Of a DNA stretch of 64,000 bases, positions 11,362 through 23,509 are shown piece by piece. Location: the NCBI RefSeq assembly GCF_030445035.2, contig NC_080683.1, positions 123,365,225-123,429,224 on the forward strand, given 5' to 3'. The notes below the pieces were generated by a model. It did no database searches and had not been told where the DNA came from. It was given only the letters and a program-made list of their open reading frames with translations. Made by a program: the position numbers and the translations under genes. Source of the DNA: Dasypus novemcinctus (lineage: Eukaryota; Chordata; Mammalia; Cingulata; Dasypodidae). The first letter of the stretch is position 1, and every line of letters begins with the position of its first letter.

Positions 11362-13034
11362 CGCGGCTGTGCACCTGCTCACCGCCGCCCTGACCGCCGG
11401 CCCGGCTGCCCGCAGGTGCCTCCGCTCTCCGGGGTGTCTCCCCCACCCAGAGCCCGGGCTCGTGCGTGCCTCTGGGCGCTAAGCTGGGTGTGCGCACGCC
11501 TGCGCTACTGTCTTTTGACAGCCCCGAGCCATCGCCTCGCTTGTCACCCTTCCACGGGGCGGAGACTGAGCGCGCTGCCCTTTAACGCTGACGGAAGCCG
11601 GGACACCGCATGTCTGTCTTACCCCAAGTGTCCACGACATCAGGACACCAGCGCGCTGGGTGCAGAGCTGGGCCCTCGCCCTCCAGGAACCCCGACTCCG
11701 CAGGCCCTCCCTGGGCCCTGAAGGCTGAGATGGTGGGGAAGGTCTTTCCCCTCTGTACCACCCCCCCCTTGGCCCCCCCCCTCCGCCCCCCTCCCTGTCT
11801 CTTGGCCTTTCCCCTTCCCCCCTCCCCTGGCCTTTCTGCCCTCCAGCCCCCAGCCCCTCCCCTCCGTTCCCCCAGCCCCTGTCCTTGTCTCCTGGCTGCC
11901 ATCAGGAAGGACCACAGACTCGGGCCCTAAAACAGCAGAAATGTGTTGCCCCCCAGTTCCGTGAGGGGGTCCTTTCCCGCTCACCAGCTCCGGGGGTCTC
12001 TGGCACCTTCGGGGCTCTGGTGGGTGGCAGCGCCCCTCCAGTCCCCTCCGTCTCCGCGTGGTGACATGCCTGTCCCCTCTGCCTCTGGTCCAAAGCCCCT
12101 CTCCTGGTGGGCTCGGCCCCGCCCTACTCCAGCTTGGCCACCACTAAGCCCGTCTTCAGAGACCCCATTTCCAAGTAAGCCCACGTCACGGGCTGGGGGT
12201 TTGGCCTGGGACAAGGCTTTTGGGGGGACAGTACTGCCCAGCCATCACGGCCTGGAGCCCTTCCTTCCACCCTCGGGGTGTCCAGTACCGTCCCTCGCTG
12301 CCACTGGCTCCCAGCCCTGACCTCTCGGCGGACGCTGGAGCCTCACCTGCGGCTCACCTGCACTCAGTGTCGCCCCACATGTGAAAGCTGCAGACCCTCC
12401 ACCTCCCCCCCAACCACCTGCCCTCTCCTGGCCTCTGACCTTGCCCCCCACACCAGTCTCCACTCTGGTCCCAGAGCTTTTTTAAAGGCCCCTAAGGTGA
12501 GTTCAAGGAAGATGGCGTCCGAGCGGGCAGGCAGGTTCTGCGTCTCACAAAACCAGCGAGAAAGAGCCAAGGGCAGTCCGAGGGGCCTGCTGCGTGGTCA
12601 GCGGACCAGGACAGCGCGCGCGACTCCCAGGAGGGTGAGGATGGTGAGACCAAGAGCCCCGAGCAGCAGCTGTGGGGTACCGAACCCCAGCAGCCAGGAA
12701 GGGCCCCCCCAAGATACCTGGGCAACCCCCCAGCTCTCCGCAGCCCACCAGAGGGGAGCAGACGCCTTCCTCCCCGTCCGGCAAAAGGAGGGGAGGCTGG
12801 AGCTTCTCGGGGAGTCCGCAGGCAGAGCCTGCTTTGAGTGTCGGCTCTGGCCAGCCAAGGGAGGAGGGTGAAAGAAGCGCCTCCAAGGGGCACTTTGCCA
12901 ACGCGCGCCATCTGCTGGCTGGTCTGGAAACTGCACGGAGAAAAGCGCCTTGGAGGGCTTGCTCTGCCTCATCTGCGGGGAGGAAGCCTGCTGCACCCGT
13001 TAGTGAGTCCCTGGCCTGATTTTGATAACTGAGC
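11362..13034. other. No gene recognised; GC-rich with a C/T-rich tract
   Basis: A C-rich pyrimidine tract lies at about 11757-11890. The remainder is GC-rich and apparently single-copy. Open frames on both strands have no recognisable domain. Confidence 0.35.
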
Positions 13035-14690
13035 TGGACAATTTTAAAGACTTAGAATAAGTTGAACCAAATATCAAAGAAGAGCTGTGGGAAAAAAAAC
13101 AACTGCCAAGAGAGAGAAATTGGCCATCAGAGTAAATCCACCAATGTATTCAGATGCCGAGACACCAGTAAAAAATTAGCAAGGCGTACTAGGAAACAAG
13201 AAGAGAGAGCCCAGCCAAAGGAGCAAACCAAATACCCTGAGACACACAGGATTTAAGCAATTAATCCATGATAAGCACACAACTCTCCTAAATCAATTCA
13301 AAGAATCGCAGGGGAAAAAAACCCAAACCAAAAAAAAAAAGAATGAAGGAAAACACGACTAAAGAGATAAAGGATATTAGCAAGACACTGAGAGAGCATA
13401 AAGAACCATTTGAAAGTCTGCACAGAAAAGTAACAGCTTATAGGAATGAAAGACACGATAGATGAGATTAAAAAATACATTAGGGGAAGCAGACTTGGCC
13501 CAGTGGTTAGGGCGTCCGTCTACCACATGGGAGGTCCGCGGTTCAAACCCCGGGCCTCCTTGACCCGTGTGGAGCTGGCTCATGCGCAGTGCTGATGCGC
13601 TCAAGGAGTGCCCTGACATGCAGGGGTGTCCCCCGCGTAGGGAGCCCCACGCTCAAGGAGTGCACCCATAAGGAGAGCTGCCCAGAGCATAAGAAAGTGC
13701 AGCCTGCCCAGGAATGGCACCGCACACACAGAATGTTAACAGCTTGAACTCCTCAATCAAAAGACATAGACTAATAGAATGGATTAAAAAAAATGAGCTG
13801 TCTACATGTTGTCTACAAGAGACTCACCTCAGATGTAAGGACACAACCAGGTTAAAATTGAAAAGTTAGAAAAAGATACTCCATGCAAATAGTAACCAAA
13901 TAACCAAAAAAAGAGTTGGAGTAGTGATACTAATATCAGACAAAATAGATTTTAAATGCAAAACTGTTATAAGGGATGGAGAAGATCAGTATATATTAAT
14001 AAAAGGGGCAATTCACCAAGAAGAAATAACTTTACTAAATATTTATGCACCTAACCTGAGTGCTCCAAGATACATGAGGTACACACTGGCAAAGCTGAAG
14101 GGAGAAATAGATGTCTCTATAATAACAGAGGGAGATTTCAATCCACCACTCTCAGAATTGGATAGGTCATCCGGACAGAGGATAAATAAAGAGACAGAGA
14201 GCTTGAATAATATGATAAACGAGCTAGATCGAACAGACATCTATAGAGCATTGCACCCCAAAACAGCAGGATATATGTTCTATTCAAATGCCCATGGATC
14301 CTTCTCCAAGATCCACCATATGTTGGGTCACAAGACAAGTCTCAACAAATTTGAAAGACTGAAATTACACAAAACACTTCTGTTCATAACAGAATGAAGC
14401 TGGGAATCAATAATGGATGGAAAAAGGAAAATTAATATATATATGGAGATTAAATAACACACTCTTAAATAATCACTGGGTGGCCTGGGGGAGAGTGTGG
14501 ACTACAGTGTGGACCACTGACCATGTGCTGCAGCGGGGCTCCAGAGTGTGTTCGCCAGGTGCAGTGGATGTGCTGCGATGATGGAGGATGTTGTTGATGT
14601 GGGAGGGGCGGGGTGGATGGGGTGGGGGTATATGGGGACCTCATATTTTTTGAATGTAACATTTAAAAGAAAATAAAGAGAAAAAAAATA
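13035..14690 (+). mobile_element. Internally deleted L1
   Basis: 13035-13482 resembles the L1 5' UTR end and ORF1 start. After a SINE, 13734-14463 is ORF2 endonuclease sequence: an open stretch at 13924-14397 reads [20 protein letters not shown] and includes LLNIYAPN, TEGDFNPPLS and the SKIHHMLGHK region. It then jumps at about 14463 to the 3' UTR, ending GGGGACCTCATATTTTTTGA and an AATAAA tail. ORF1's end, the ORF2 start and all of the RT are missing. In SKIHHMLGHK a His stands where the catalytic Asp is expected. Confidence 0.85.
13483..13733 (+). mobile_element. DAS SINE, 3'-truncated
   Basis: The head and first two-thirds of a DAS SINE stop abruptly at CACACACAGA without an A tail. L1 ORF1 lies on its left and L1 ORF2 on its right, so a deletion probably removed the SINE 3' end together with the L1 ORF1-ORF2 junction. 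Confidence 0.85.
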
Positions 14691-14869
14691 AAACAAACAA
14701 GGTATGCACACCAGGCAGGGAGTCTTCGGGGCCTCCTTGGAGTTCTGCCAGCCACACCTGGGATTCCAGCATCTGCTCCTCTGCGGTGTCCCCCAGGCTC
14801 TCCCAGGGCACCTCTCTCCCATTCAGCCAGGAGCAGGAGCCAGAGATCTGTATTACAGTATCGTGCAAG

Positions 14870-15175
14870 TATTATGTAATATTACATAAAGTGCTCGAAA
14901 TAAACAACGTTGGTGCTACCCAGACCTGGAAAAAAAGAAGAAGAAATTGCAAGATAATTCAGCAAATATGTTGAGATGAGTGGAAGTGAGAACAAAAGAT
15001 ATCAGAACCTCTGGGACACACAAAGGCAGTGCTGAGAGGGAAGTTTACATTAGAAAAGAAGAAGGGGCTAACACGGAAGAGCTAACTGCACACCTGGAGC
15101 AACTAGAAGAAGCACAGCAAACTAATCCCAAACCAAGCCTGGGAAGGAACCCTGGAAGGCAGGGTTCCCCCTGGT
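14870..15175 (+). mobile_element. L1 ORF2 fragment
   Basis: In shifting frames it contains the equivalents of [16 protein letters not shown] and EELTAHLEQLEEAQQTNPK, matching the intact ORF2 in this window at about residues 315-365. It is an isolated fragment. Confidence 0.75.
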
Positions 15176-15641
15176 GAGTTCCGGGGCTTGGGGCTCCTGG
15201 CCTGGGGGCTCCCGGCGTGCACTTCCCAGGCGGTGGCTCTGGGCTGCAGCCCACATGCTTCCCACTCACGGAGGACCCCCCAGCTGCCTCAGCCACAGCC
15301 CTCAGCAGGTCAGGGCGCCCCCACCCGCTCCCACCCCCACGCTCATCAGTGCAGAAGGTGCCTGCAGCCTGACTATGTGCAGAAAGGCCACCGCGCATCT
15401 ACCCTCTCCCTGCAGGAGTGGGGAGACCTGGGGGTGCACTGACCGCACAACTTAGCCGGAGTCAAGGTCCCCTCCCTGCAGGATCTGGTGGTGGCTGCCC
15501 CAGCGCCCAAGTTGCTCCAACCTTCTCAAAACATGTTTTTGGGTCCAATCAGGAGGCTTTCCAGGGGTGCACCCAAGATCAGGAGAAAGGACAGGGCTCT
15601 CCTGCTGGTCGGAGCACCTGCCAGCGTGTGCTGCAGCCAGG
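15176..15641. other. No gene recognised
   Basis: GC-rich sequence leading into a 24-base minisatellite. Nothing identifiable was seen. Confidence 0.3.
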
Positions 15642-15785
15642 CCCCTCCGGCCACCTGCTCTCAGGTCCCACAGCCCACCTGGCCTCAGGCCCCACCGCCC
15701 ACTGGCTCTCAGGCCCCTCCAGCCACCTGCTCTTGGGCCCCGATGCCCACCTGGCCTCGGGCTCCACTGCTTACCTGGCTTCTGG
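15642..15785. repeat. 24-base minisatellite, about 6 copies
   Basis: Units of the type CCCCTCCGGCCACCTGCTCT plus CAGG follow each other in register six times with moderate divergence. Confidence 0.8.
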
Positions 15786-18229
15786 TCAGGCTCCCTGGGC
15801 ATTTCATGACCCGGTTCCTGGAGGACACCTGTCGGACAGGACATGCAGCAGGCCCTGGGGCAGGCTGCATCTGGGGGAGCTGGCGCCATGGCGGAGCACC
15901 TGCCCCCGGCAGCCTCCTGCCTGGGGCTTTGCGAGAAGAGGCAGCCACAGCTCAGGTAGGACACGTGTTGGCTCTCGTTCTCGCGGAGAAGAGTTCCATG
16001 GTACCTGGAAAGTGGCCAGGCCGGGCCCACCGGGGTCCACGGGGGTGGGCCGTTCGTCCTCAGTGAGGGACAGACAGGCCAAAGGAAATGTTCCCAGAAG
16101 GAATAACCTCGTGATGGAATGACTTTGGGTTGTAAAATAGAAGGAAAGAGGAAAGAAAGGAAGGCAGGAAACAGGGGAGAAGGAAGGGAGAAGGGGGAGA
16201 GAGGGAGAAAGGAGGAAGGAAAGGAGGAGAAAAGGAGGGAGAAGCCTGTGCTCGACGGAGCGGGTCGGAAGCAGAGCTCTGGACACCGGAAGGGCAGGGC
16301 AGGGACGGGCACAGCCTCAGGGAACCGGACATCAGAAAGAGGAGCCTGGAAGCACCAAAGCCACTTCCGTCTGGTCCAGCCTGCAGGCACAGGGACAGAG
16401 CCCACCGTGAAAGAGGTCGGTTTGCCTTGGTGCCCTGTGGGTATAATTCGCTATCTTTATGTATCATGGAACTCCGTGGTATCATTTTGTTGGGGCTTAA
16501 AATCCATGCGGTAAACGTGATGAAAATGGAAATACCTTATAACTTGTACACCTAAAAGCCTTCATAGGTTTCTGACACCTGAGAGCCCTTATATTCATCT
16601 ATACATTAACTGATTTTCCTTTTCACTTTTTTGTGGAATCAAGCAAAAGGCCCGCGGTCCCCACCGCGTCGACAGCGGCGCCCTCCCGCTCCGCCCGCGC
16701 CCCGCGCCACCTTCCACGGCTGGCACAATGAGCAGAGGGGCACTGGCACTTCCATCGTAGCTTCTGTTGTTCCTTTGCCTGGTTTTAAAAACACACCTAT
16801 GTTAAATATTTCCATTTAGAAAGTGTCACAAAGCCTTTAAAAACAAAGTAGCTATTGTGGTGTACACCTCCAAGGAAAACTGCTGGCCTCGAAATTAGAC
16901 CGTGCAGTGACTGAGCCGTTGAGTCACCTCCTCAAACTCTACTGCAAGAAAAGAAAGCAAGCCTTCGCCCGTTCTGGAGGATGCTGCGAAGCCTCTGACC
17001 CGTGTAGCAGGAGAAAGAGGGGCCTGCTTGGTAGCACCCATCTTCCCGGGGCTGCACCTGCACCTGCAGGGCAGGAAATCATCAGACGTGGCTAAGGTCA
17101 CTGTGGGGGGGGGGATGCTCCCAGGGCTGGCACAGGACATGCCGAGGGCCACGCCTCTCCTCTCAGCCCGCGCCCTCCTGCAGATGAGCTCGTCCATCCG
17201 GCTCTGCCACCTCCTGCTGATCGTTTGCAAACCTTGGAGGAGAGGGGCAGCTCTCCAGCTAGCCGGCAAGCGGCCAGCGCGCTCAGCTCTGCAAATGCCC
17301 AGCTGCCGTCAGCACAGGGAGGCGGCTTCCCGGAGCAGCCAGCGCCCACGCCAGACCGTCTCCCCTGCTTGCGAGACTGCTCTCGCTCTCACCTGAAAAC
17401 GCCTTTTGCGGGGAGCAGCAGGGGTTAGGGTGCCCACCTCGGGAGGGGCCCAGGAGGCACGCAGGAGGTCCTCCGCTGCCCACCTGGGATGACGAGAGTG
17501 CTCGGGTGCTCCTGGCTGCCCCTCTGCCTGGGGCGCCCACCTGCCCGCACAGGTGAGAGGTGCGGCCCTGGCCGGCGCCGTCCCCCGCTGACACCTGTGA
17601 CCCGTGCGCTCGCCCTCTCTTCTGGAAAGCCGCTCGCCTGGACCCCTTCAGGTCCTGGCCCCTTTATCCTCCCAGGCGCCCGGAGGCAAAAGCTCAGCCC
17701 CAGCCGCAGTGTCACCTTCTCCGTCCCCGACCAAATCAAAGAATTGTTGCCAATCTTCAAAAAGGGGCTAGTATCTGCAGGCCACTTAGCATGTGGTCCA
17801 AAAGGCACCTGGTACTTGGGGAGTGGTGGGGGAGGCAGCTACCATTTCCTGTCGGGATTCTTCTAACGGGGCCAACAAGAAGCGGTCCTCAGACCAGGGA
17901 ATTGTGTTTGGATTTACTCTTACTTTTATAGAATAGAATTCTCCACCTTAATGTGGCTGTTCAATCAATAAACACCTATTACGTGCCAAGCTGATATTTA
18001 TTAGTTCTGACACTTGCGTGCACGCATACACACGTATTTCCTTTACAAACGTACAGTGTTTAGGGACATCCTCTTGTCGCAGTGTAATTTTCAACAGCGC
18101 CCGCTTTCCCGTTCAGAAGCGTCCCCGTTTGTGCGATACCTTCTGTGCTCCGCCGGCGTACGTCCGGCAGGTAGCCGGGTGTGGCCTCATGGGACGTTTG
18201 CCTGCCCTTTCACACTAACTAGTTTAGTC
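15786..18229. other. No gene recognised; purine tract at 16138-16245
   Basis: An A/G-rich tract built from GGAA and GAAAG motifs occupies 16138-16245. The rest is mixed-composition sequence without a recognisable gene, RNA or repeat. Confidence 0.35.
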
Positions 18230-18239
18230 TGAGCCCATG

Positions 18240-19250
18240 TTCTGGGATGAACTTTGTGCCCACATGCTCAAGCCCTGACGTGGTCCCTGTGAACGCAGCC
18301 TTATTTGGCAAAGGGGTGGTTGCAGATGACGTTGGCTAAATGAGGTCATCGGGGGTGGGGGGTCCTTAATCCCCCGTGACCGTGCAGGGTATTGACACAC
18401 GTCTCCCACAACAGGCAGGTTCAGGTCCCTCCCCGGGCGAATAAGCCTTTGAGGATGTTGTTAGTTACGGGAATGAGCCTTAGTCCAGCAGGCTGATGCC
18501 CTCTGAGCGAAGGAGACTGACATGGGGAGAGAAGCCGCGGGAGCGGCCAGCGGCTGCGGAACCTGCAAGAGAGAGGAGAAGGCGCCGCATCGTGCACCAC
18601 CATGTGACAGAAAAGCCAAGGACCCCGGAGATGGCGACTGGCCAGGAGAACCCTGGGAGGAACCAGCCTTCGGGCCTCTGCGCCGTGAGCTGGCAGACTC
18701 CTGCTGTCAAGCCAAGCCACTGGATGGTGTTTGTTTCAGCAACCAAGACACTAGTACAACTGCTGTCCCTCTAGGAAGAGCCCCAGGGGACAGATGTGGC
18801 TGCAGTGGTGGAGCGCCTGCTTCCCACAAGGAGATCCTGGGCCCAGTTCTCGGGGCCTCCTGAAAAAACAAGCAAACAAACAAAAGAGCCAACTCAGGGG
18901 GGCTGATGTGGAGCGCAGGCTTCCCACATACAAGGTCCCGGGTTCAATTCCCAGCCCCCGGTACCTCAAAAAAAAGAAGAGCTCCAGAGACGGAGAGCGA
19001 GCGCGTGAAGGGAGACCAGGGGGGACAGAAGCGGACCTGGAGTGGCGCTGCCACAAGGGAAGGAGCCGGCGGAGGCCAGCACCCGCCCAGCGCTGGGAGG
19101 AGCCAGGAAGAACTCTCCCCTCCGGCCGCCGGCACCCCGATTTGACTTGCGGCAGCCAGAAGTGTGAGCCAGCCGGTCTGTTGTCTGGAGCCGCTGCTTT
19201 GTGGTGGTCTGTTACGATGGCCCAGGGGACCGAGCCTAGTTCACTGTCTG
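18240..19250 (+). mobile_element. MaLR (MLT1-like) LTR relic or relics
   Basis: The block around AGCCTTATTTGGCAAAGGGG at 18300 and the tail near 19165-19230 (CAGCCAGAAGTGTGAG, then GTGGTCTGTTACGATGGCCC) resemble MLT1-type MaLR LTRs in plus orientation. Two overlapping elements are possible (18240-18780 and 18980-19250). They are old fossils, split by a SINE. Confidence 0.5.
18787..18975 (+). mobile_element. Dimeric tRNA-derived SINE
   Basis: Two tRNA-like units follow each other, 18787-18890 and about 18895-18975. Each carries a GCTTCCCACA motif and the second has a clear B-box-like GGTTCAATTCC and an A tail. One 12-base target duplication (18775-18786 and 18976-18987, one difference) flanks the pair, so the dimer inserted as one unit. 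Confidence 0.75.
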
Positions 19251-19473
19251 GGGGAAACCTGCCTCCTGTGAGACACGCCCCCGTGGCTGGAGCGCAAGGC
19301 CAGCAGAGGACGGCGATCTCTCTGCCCCCTCCTGAGGCCATATTTCTTACTGGCCGGAAGGAATAGAAGTCAAGCAAGTATCCCTAATGCAAAAGAAAAA
19401 CTCAAACTAAAATAATGCAAGAAAAGAAAAAAAAATAAAGGAACAAAACTAAAATGTTAAAATTCAAAAGTTA

Positions 19474-19876
19474 GGGGAAGTGGACTTGGCCCAGTGGTTA
19501 GGGCGTCTGTCTACCACATGGGAGGTCCGCGGTTCAAACCCTGGGCCTCCTGATCCGTGTGGAGCTGGCCCATGCGCAGTGCTGATGCGTGCAAGGAGTG
19601 CCGTGCCATGCAGGGGTGTTCCCCACATAGGGAAGCCCCACACACAAGGAGTGTGCCCCGTAAGGAGAGCCACCCAGTGCGAAAAAAAGTGCAGCCTGCC
19701 CAGGAATGGCGCCGCACACACAGAGAGCTGACGCAGCAAGATGACGCAACAAAAAGGAGACACAGATTCCTGTGCCACTGATAAGGATAGAAGCAGACAA
19801 AGAAGATGCAGCAAATGGACACAGAGAACAGACAACGGGGCGGGGTGGGGGGGAGAAGGGGAGAGAAATTTTTTTA
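19474..19876 (+). mobile_element. DAS SINE, full length
   Basis: A complete head, body and tail are flanked by a perfect 15-base duplication, AAAATTCAAAAGTTA, at 19459-19473 and 19877-19891. The perfect flank points to a fairly recent insertion. Confidence 0.92.
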
Positions 19877-20132
19877 AAAATTCAAAAGTTAAAGTAACAA
19901 TAAGTGAACTATTACAAGAAGATAAAATAATTAGAGTTACGATCAAGGAAATAAGAAATAAAAAATATGAATGGAAATTAAGAACAAGAATTCTAAAGTA
20001 AACTAGAAATAAATATAATCTCAAAAGAATATAAAAGTTATCATAATTTTGAAAGAAAATACCCAGGAAGACAAAGTAAGGAAATAAAGACAAGTTAGAG
20101 GTAGAACTAAAATAGAAATGGGGTAACTGAAA

Positions 20133-20796
20133 TGTGTTAGACAGCTAAAGGGGAGCTGATGAAAAGTTCCTGAAATCTGTTGGCATTTTAAAAAGGTATT
20201 TCTTTGGGGTAGAAGCTCACAGTCACAAGGCCATAGAGAATCATTTACTTCCCTCACCAAACTCGGTTGCCAAGTGTTGGAGCAAGATGGCTGCTGGTCT
20301 CTGGGGGGCTCAGCCTCCCTCTTCCTCCTAAGGCTCCGTGGTCCCAGCTCCTTCCTTTCTCAGCTGCACTTTAGCATGCGGCTTGTCTCTCTCCCAGGGT
20401 TGGTTTCTCTCCAGGATCAGCTGCCCTGCTTTCTCCAAGGCCAGCTGTAAACTCTCAGGGGAATGGCTCGTGTCTTCCCGGGGCCCGTGCTGCATCTGAT
20501 GGAGCCTTCTCTCTCTCCTCACATATTGGCTTCTCTGTGTGCTCACATCCCAGGGCTCCAGCATCAAAAACTCGCTCTCCCCTGCCTTGTCATTTTCTCT
20601 GGGAGTCTGACCACCAAAGGGATGGGGACTCAATGTCCTACTGATGTGGCCCAATCAAAGTCTTAATCATAATTTAATCAGGTAGAAGTGAAGTCTCTGA
20701 ATCTGATACAAATCTGATATGCCCAGAGGAACACAACAGTTTACGAACATAATCCAGTATCTATTTTTGGAGCTCATTAACTACCAAACTGCAACA
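20133..20796 (-). mobile_element. MaLR-type solo LTR, copy 1
   Basis: It begins TGTGTTAGACAGC and ends AAACTGCAACA on the + strand, with TG and CA ends and a perfect 5-base flank TGAAA (20128-20132 and 20797-20801). The reverse complement ends ...CTAACACA, the hallmark of MaLR LTR 3' ends. No internal coding region is present. It is an old fossil. Confidence 0.8.
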
Positions 20797-20801
20797 TGAA
20801 A

Positions 20802-21527
20802 TAAGATGAAGTCCCACTGGGAGCAGCTGAGTCGCTGGCAAAATTCTCACGGAGACGTTCTAAAGTTGGGTCATGGGAAGCTGGGAGACGGAAGGCTGGA
20901 GCGGTCAAAGCCTCCTTCCCTGAGCCTTGGCCCACACCTCCTGCAATCTTGCATCTCGCTATGGTGACGATGAGAGACGCCCTAGAGCTGTTGGGGAGAG
21001 CCTCACGGTGAAGGGTTTCACAGAGACTTGGGGTTCTTGACCACACACATGCTCAGTCAGCAGCTCTGCCCTTTGGAGTCCAGAAGAATGAGTCAGGAAT
21101 CCAACAGTGCCTCAAAACCATGTGGAGAGCCCAAAGTGGGGTAGAGATGGCTCCCCATGAGCACCTTCCAATGAGAAATTGGTCCTGGAGTTAATGGTGT
21201 TTTCTGGTCATTTGGAGAAGTTATGATATGACCCTACTTCTTCATACATACACTTGATAGGAAGAATGGGTTTTAAAGTAACTGGAAGTTGAGAATTTTA
21301 ACTGATTTTGAAATAAAAGGCATTGTAATGAGGCTATGAAGTGAGAGAGTTCTGGTCAATAAAGTGATGATTCGTCAAGGACAAGAGGACAACTCACGAG
21401 AAGGCAGCCTCCGGGATCCACGCAGCAACACACTATCTGCAAAGGCAACCGGGGCCCCTCAGAGCAGTGTGCTCTTGCGAGGCAGAGGACAAGGGCAGAA
21501 CCAGGCCCGTAATGGCATTCCGCCCAG
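20802..21527. other. No gene recognised
   Basis: No known gene or interspersed repeat was recognised. The right end merges into a degenerate tandem array. Confidence 0.3.
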
Positions 21528-22012
21528 CAAGCAAGTTCTCGGTGACCTTGGGACTCCTTTGTCCAGGCCACACACGTGGTGGAGCACTAGTTCTAGAGGG
21601 GACTTTGGAATCCTTGTCCATGCTGCACCTATGGCATGAGAACTGGTTCCAGGCGGTTCTTTAGAAACCTGCATCGAGGCTGCTCCTATGGTGTCAGCAC
21701 TAGTGCTAGGGGTACTTCAGAACTCTTTGTTCATGATACACACATGGTATAAGCACTAGTTCTAAGGATAATCCCGAATCCTTTGTACTTCTACAAATAT
21801 AGTGTGAACATCAGTTCTAGAGAAAATGTTTGAACCCTTTGTCCTTGCTACACATGCAGCATGAGATTCTTTCCAGGGCTCCTTTACAGCCCACAGTCCA
21901 GGCTACACATGTGGTGATAGCCCCAGTTCTAGGAGGTGTTTTAGACTCCACGTCCATATTACACAAGTGACAGGAGGACTAGTTCCAGGGGAACTTTAAG
22001 ACCCTGTGTCCA
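21528..22012. repeat. Degenerate tandem array, about 57-base units
   Basis: About eight units follow the pattern CACATGGTGTGAGCACTAGT, TCTAGGGG, then a short variable part, CCTTTGTCC and ATGCTAC. Unit length is 56-58 bases and the copies are clearly diverged, so the array is old. I know no named satellite of this type. Confidence 0.75.
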
Positions 22013-22013
22013 G

Positions 22014-22455
22014 GCTGGGTGGTACTGCAGGGACAGATGCTGGACACTGTATATCCTGCCATGGCCCACTGGGTGGACTGGGGGAAAGTGTAAACTACAC
22101 TATAAACCACTGTCCATGTGGTGCAGCAGTGTTCCAAAATGTATTCACCAAATGCAATGAAAGTCCCACGATGATGAAAGAGGTTGTTGATGTGGGAGGA
22201 GTGAGGTGAGGGGGGTGGGGGCTATATGGGGACCTCATTTTTTTAATGTAAATGTAAAGTGGTCACGGTAGCTGCTGAGGGTGGGGAAAGGGAAAAGAGA
22301 TGTGATGTGGAGGCATTTTCAGGACTTGGAGTTGTCCTGGGAGGTACTGCAGGGACAGATGCTGGACATTGTGTGTGTGGGGGATATATAGGGACCTCAT
22401 ATTTTTTTAATGTAACATTAAAAAATAAATAAAGACAAAGAAATTAAAAAAAAAC
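22014..22455 (+). mobile_element. Two L1 3' ends in tandem
   Basis: 22014-22255 and 22256-22455 each repeat L1 3' UTR sequence, including GGTACTGCAGGGACAGATGC and GGGACCTCATATTTTTT. The second ends with AATAAA and an A-rich tail. They are 5'-truncated or internally deleted copies in the same orientation. Confidence 0.8.
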
Positions 22456-22823
22456 ACATTAGAGGCATACAACAGCAGACTCAAAATGATAGAAGAAAGA
22501 ATAAGTGATACAGAAGAGAGAAGAGCTGAAATTGAAGAGAGAAAAGAATGAAAAAAATTGAGGAGGGGCAAGGGAGATAGATGAGTGATAACAAGAAACA
22601 CAACAATATACATGTCATGGGAGTTCCAGAAGGAGAAGAGAAGGGAAGTAATAGTTGAAAATTAGCCAACTCCCACAAAATAAATGCACTTACAAGTCCA
22701 AGAATAAATGCAAATAGATCTACTCCAAGTCACATATTGCTCAGAATGTTAACATCAAAGATAAAGAGAAAATTATGAGAGCAGCAAGGGAGAAGGAAAC
22801 CATCACATACAGGGGATGCCCAG

Positions 22824-23425
22824 TGTATTAGTCCAGCTAAAGGGGTGCTGATGCAAAATACCAGAAATGGGTTGGTTTCTATAAAGGGTATTTATTTGAG
22901 GTAGAAGTTTACAGTTACCAAGCCATAAAGTGTAAGTTACTTCCCTCACCAAAGTCTGTTGCCACGTGTTGGAGCAAGATGGCTGCCAAAGTCTGCCCAG
23001 GGTTCAGGCTTCCTGGGTTCCTCTCTTCCTGGGGTTCATTTTCCTCTGGGCTCAGGTCCTCTGCTTTCTCCACAAGGTCAGCTGTAGACTATCAGGCGAA
23101 TGGCTCTGTTTCTCTCCCCATGGGTTTCTGCCATGTCTAAGGAGCCATCTCTGTTCCTCTGTGTTCTTCTCCTGTATGCTCACTTCCCACGCTCCACCTC
23201 AAGACTCCAGCATCAGAACTCCAACATCAAAATCTCCAACATCAAAATCCCCAACTCTGTCCTTTGCCATGTTTTTTTACCCACCAAGGGATAGGGACTT
23301 GACACCCTACTGATGTGGCCCAATCACAGCCCTAATCATAATTTAATCATGCCCAGGTACAGATCAGTTTACAAACATAATCCAAAATTTATTTTTGGAA
23401 TTCATAACTATACCAAACTGCCCAA
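22824..23425 (-). mobile_element. MaLR-type solo LTR, copy 2
   Basis: It is the same family as 20133-20796 and starts TGTATTAGTCCAGC. A perfect 5-base duplication CCCAG (22819-22823 and 23426-23430) flanks it, and L1 ORF1 sequence resumes directly on the other side. It is a fossil without internal genes. Confidence 0.85.
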
Positions 23426-23509
23426 CCCAGTAAAGATTTAGGGCAGATTCCTCAACAGAAACCACGGAGGTGACAAGAGTGGTATGAAACAGTTAAGATA
23501 CTGAAAGAG

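Noticed and set aside
10613-11721. Long open frames on both strands with repeated PGPTL or GPGSVG-type peptides
   Set aside because: They are translations of the GC-rich minisatellite and its flanks, not genes.
13924-14397. Independent endonuclease gene
   Set aside because: It is the L1 ORF2 endonuclease part within a deleted L1 followed by the L1 3' UTR.
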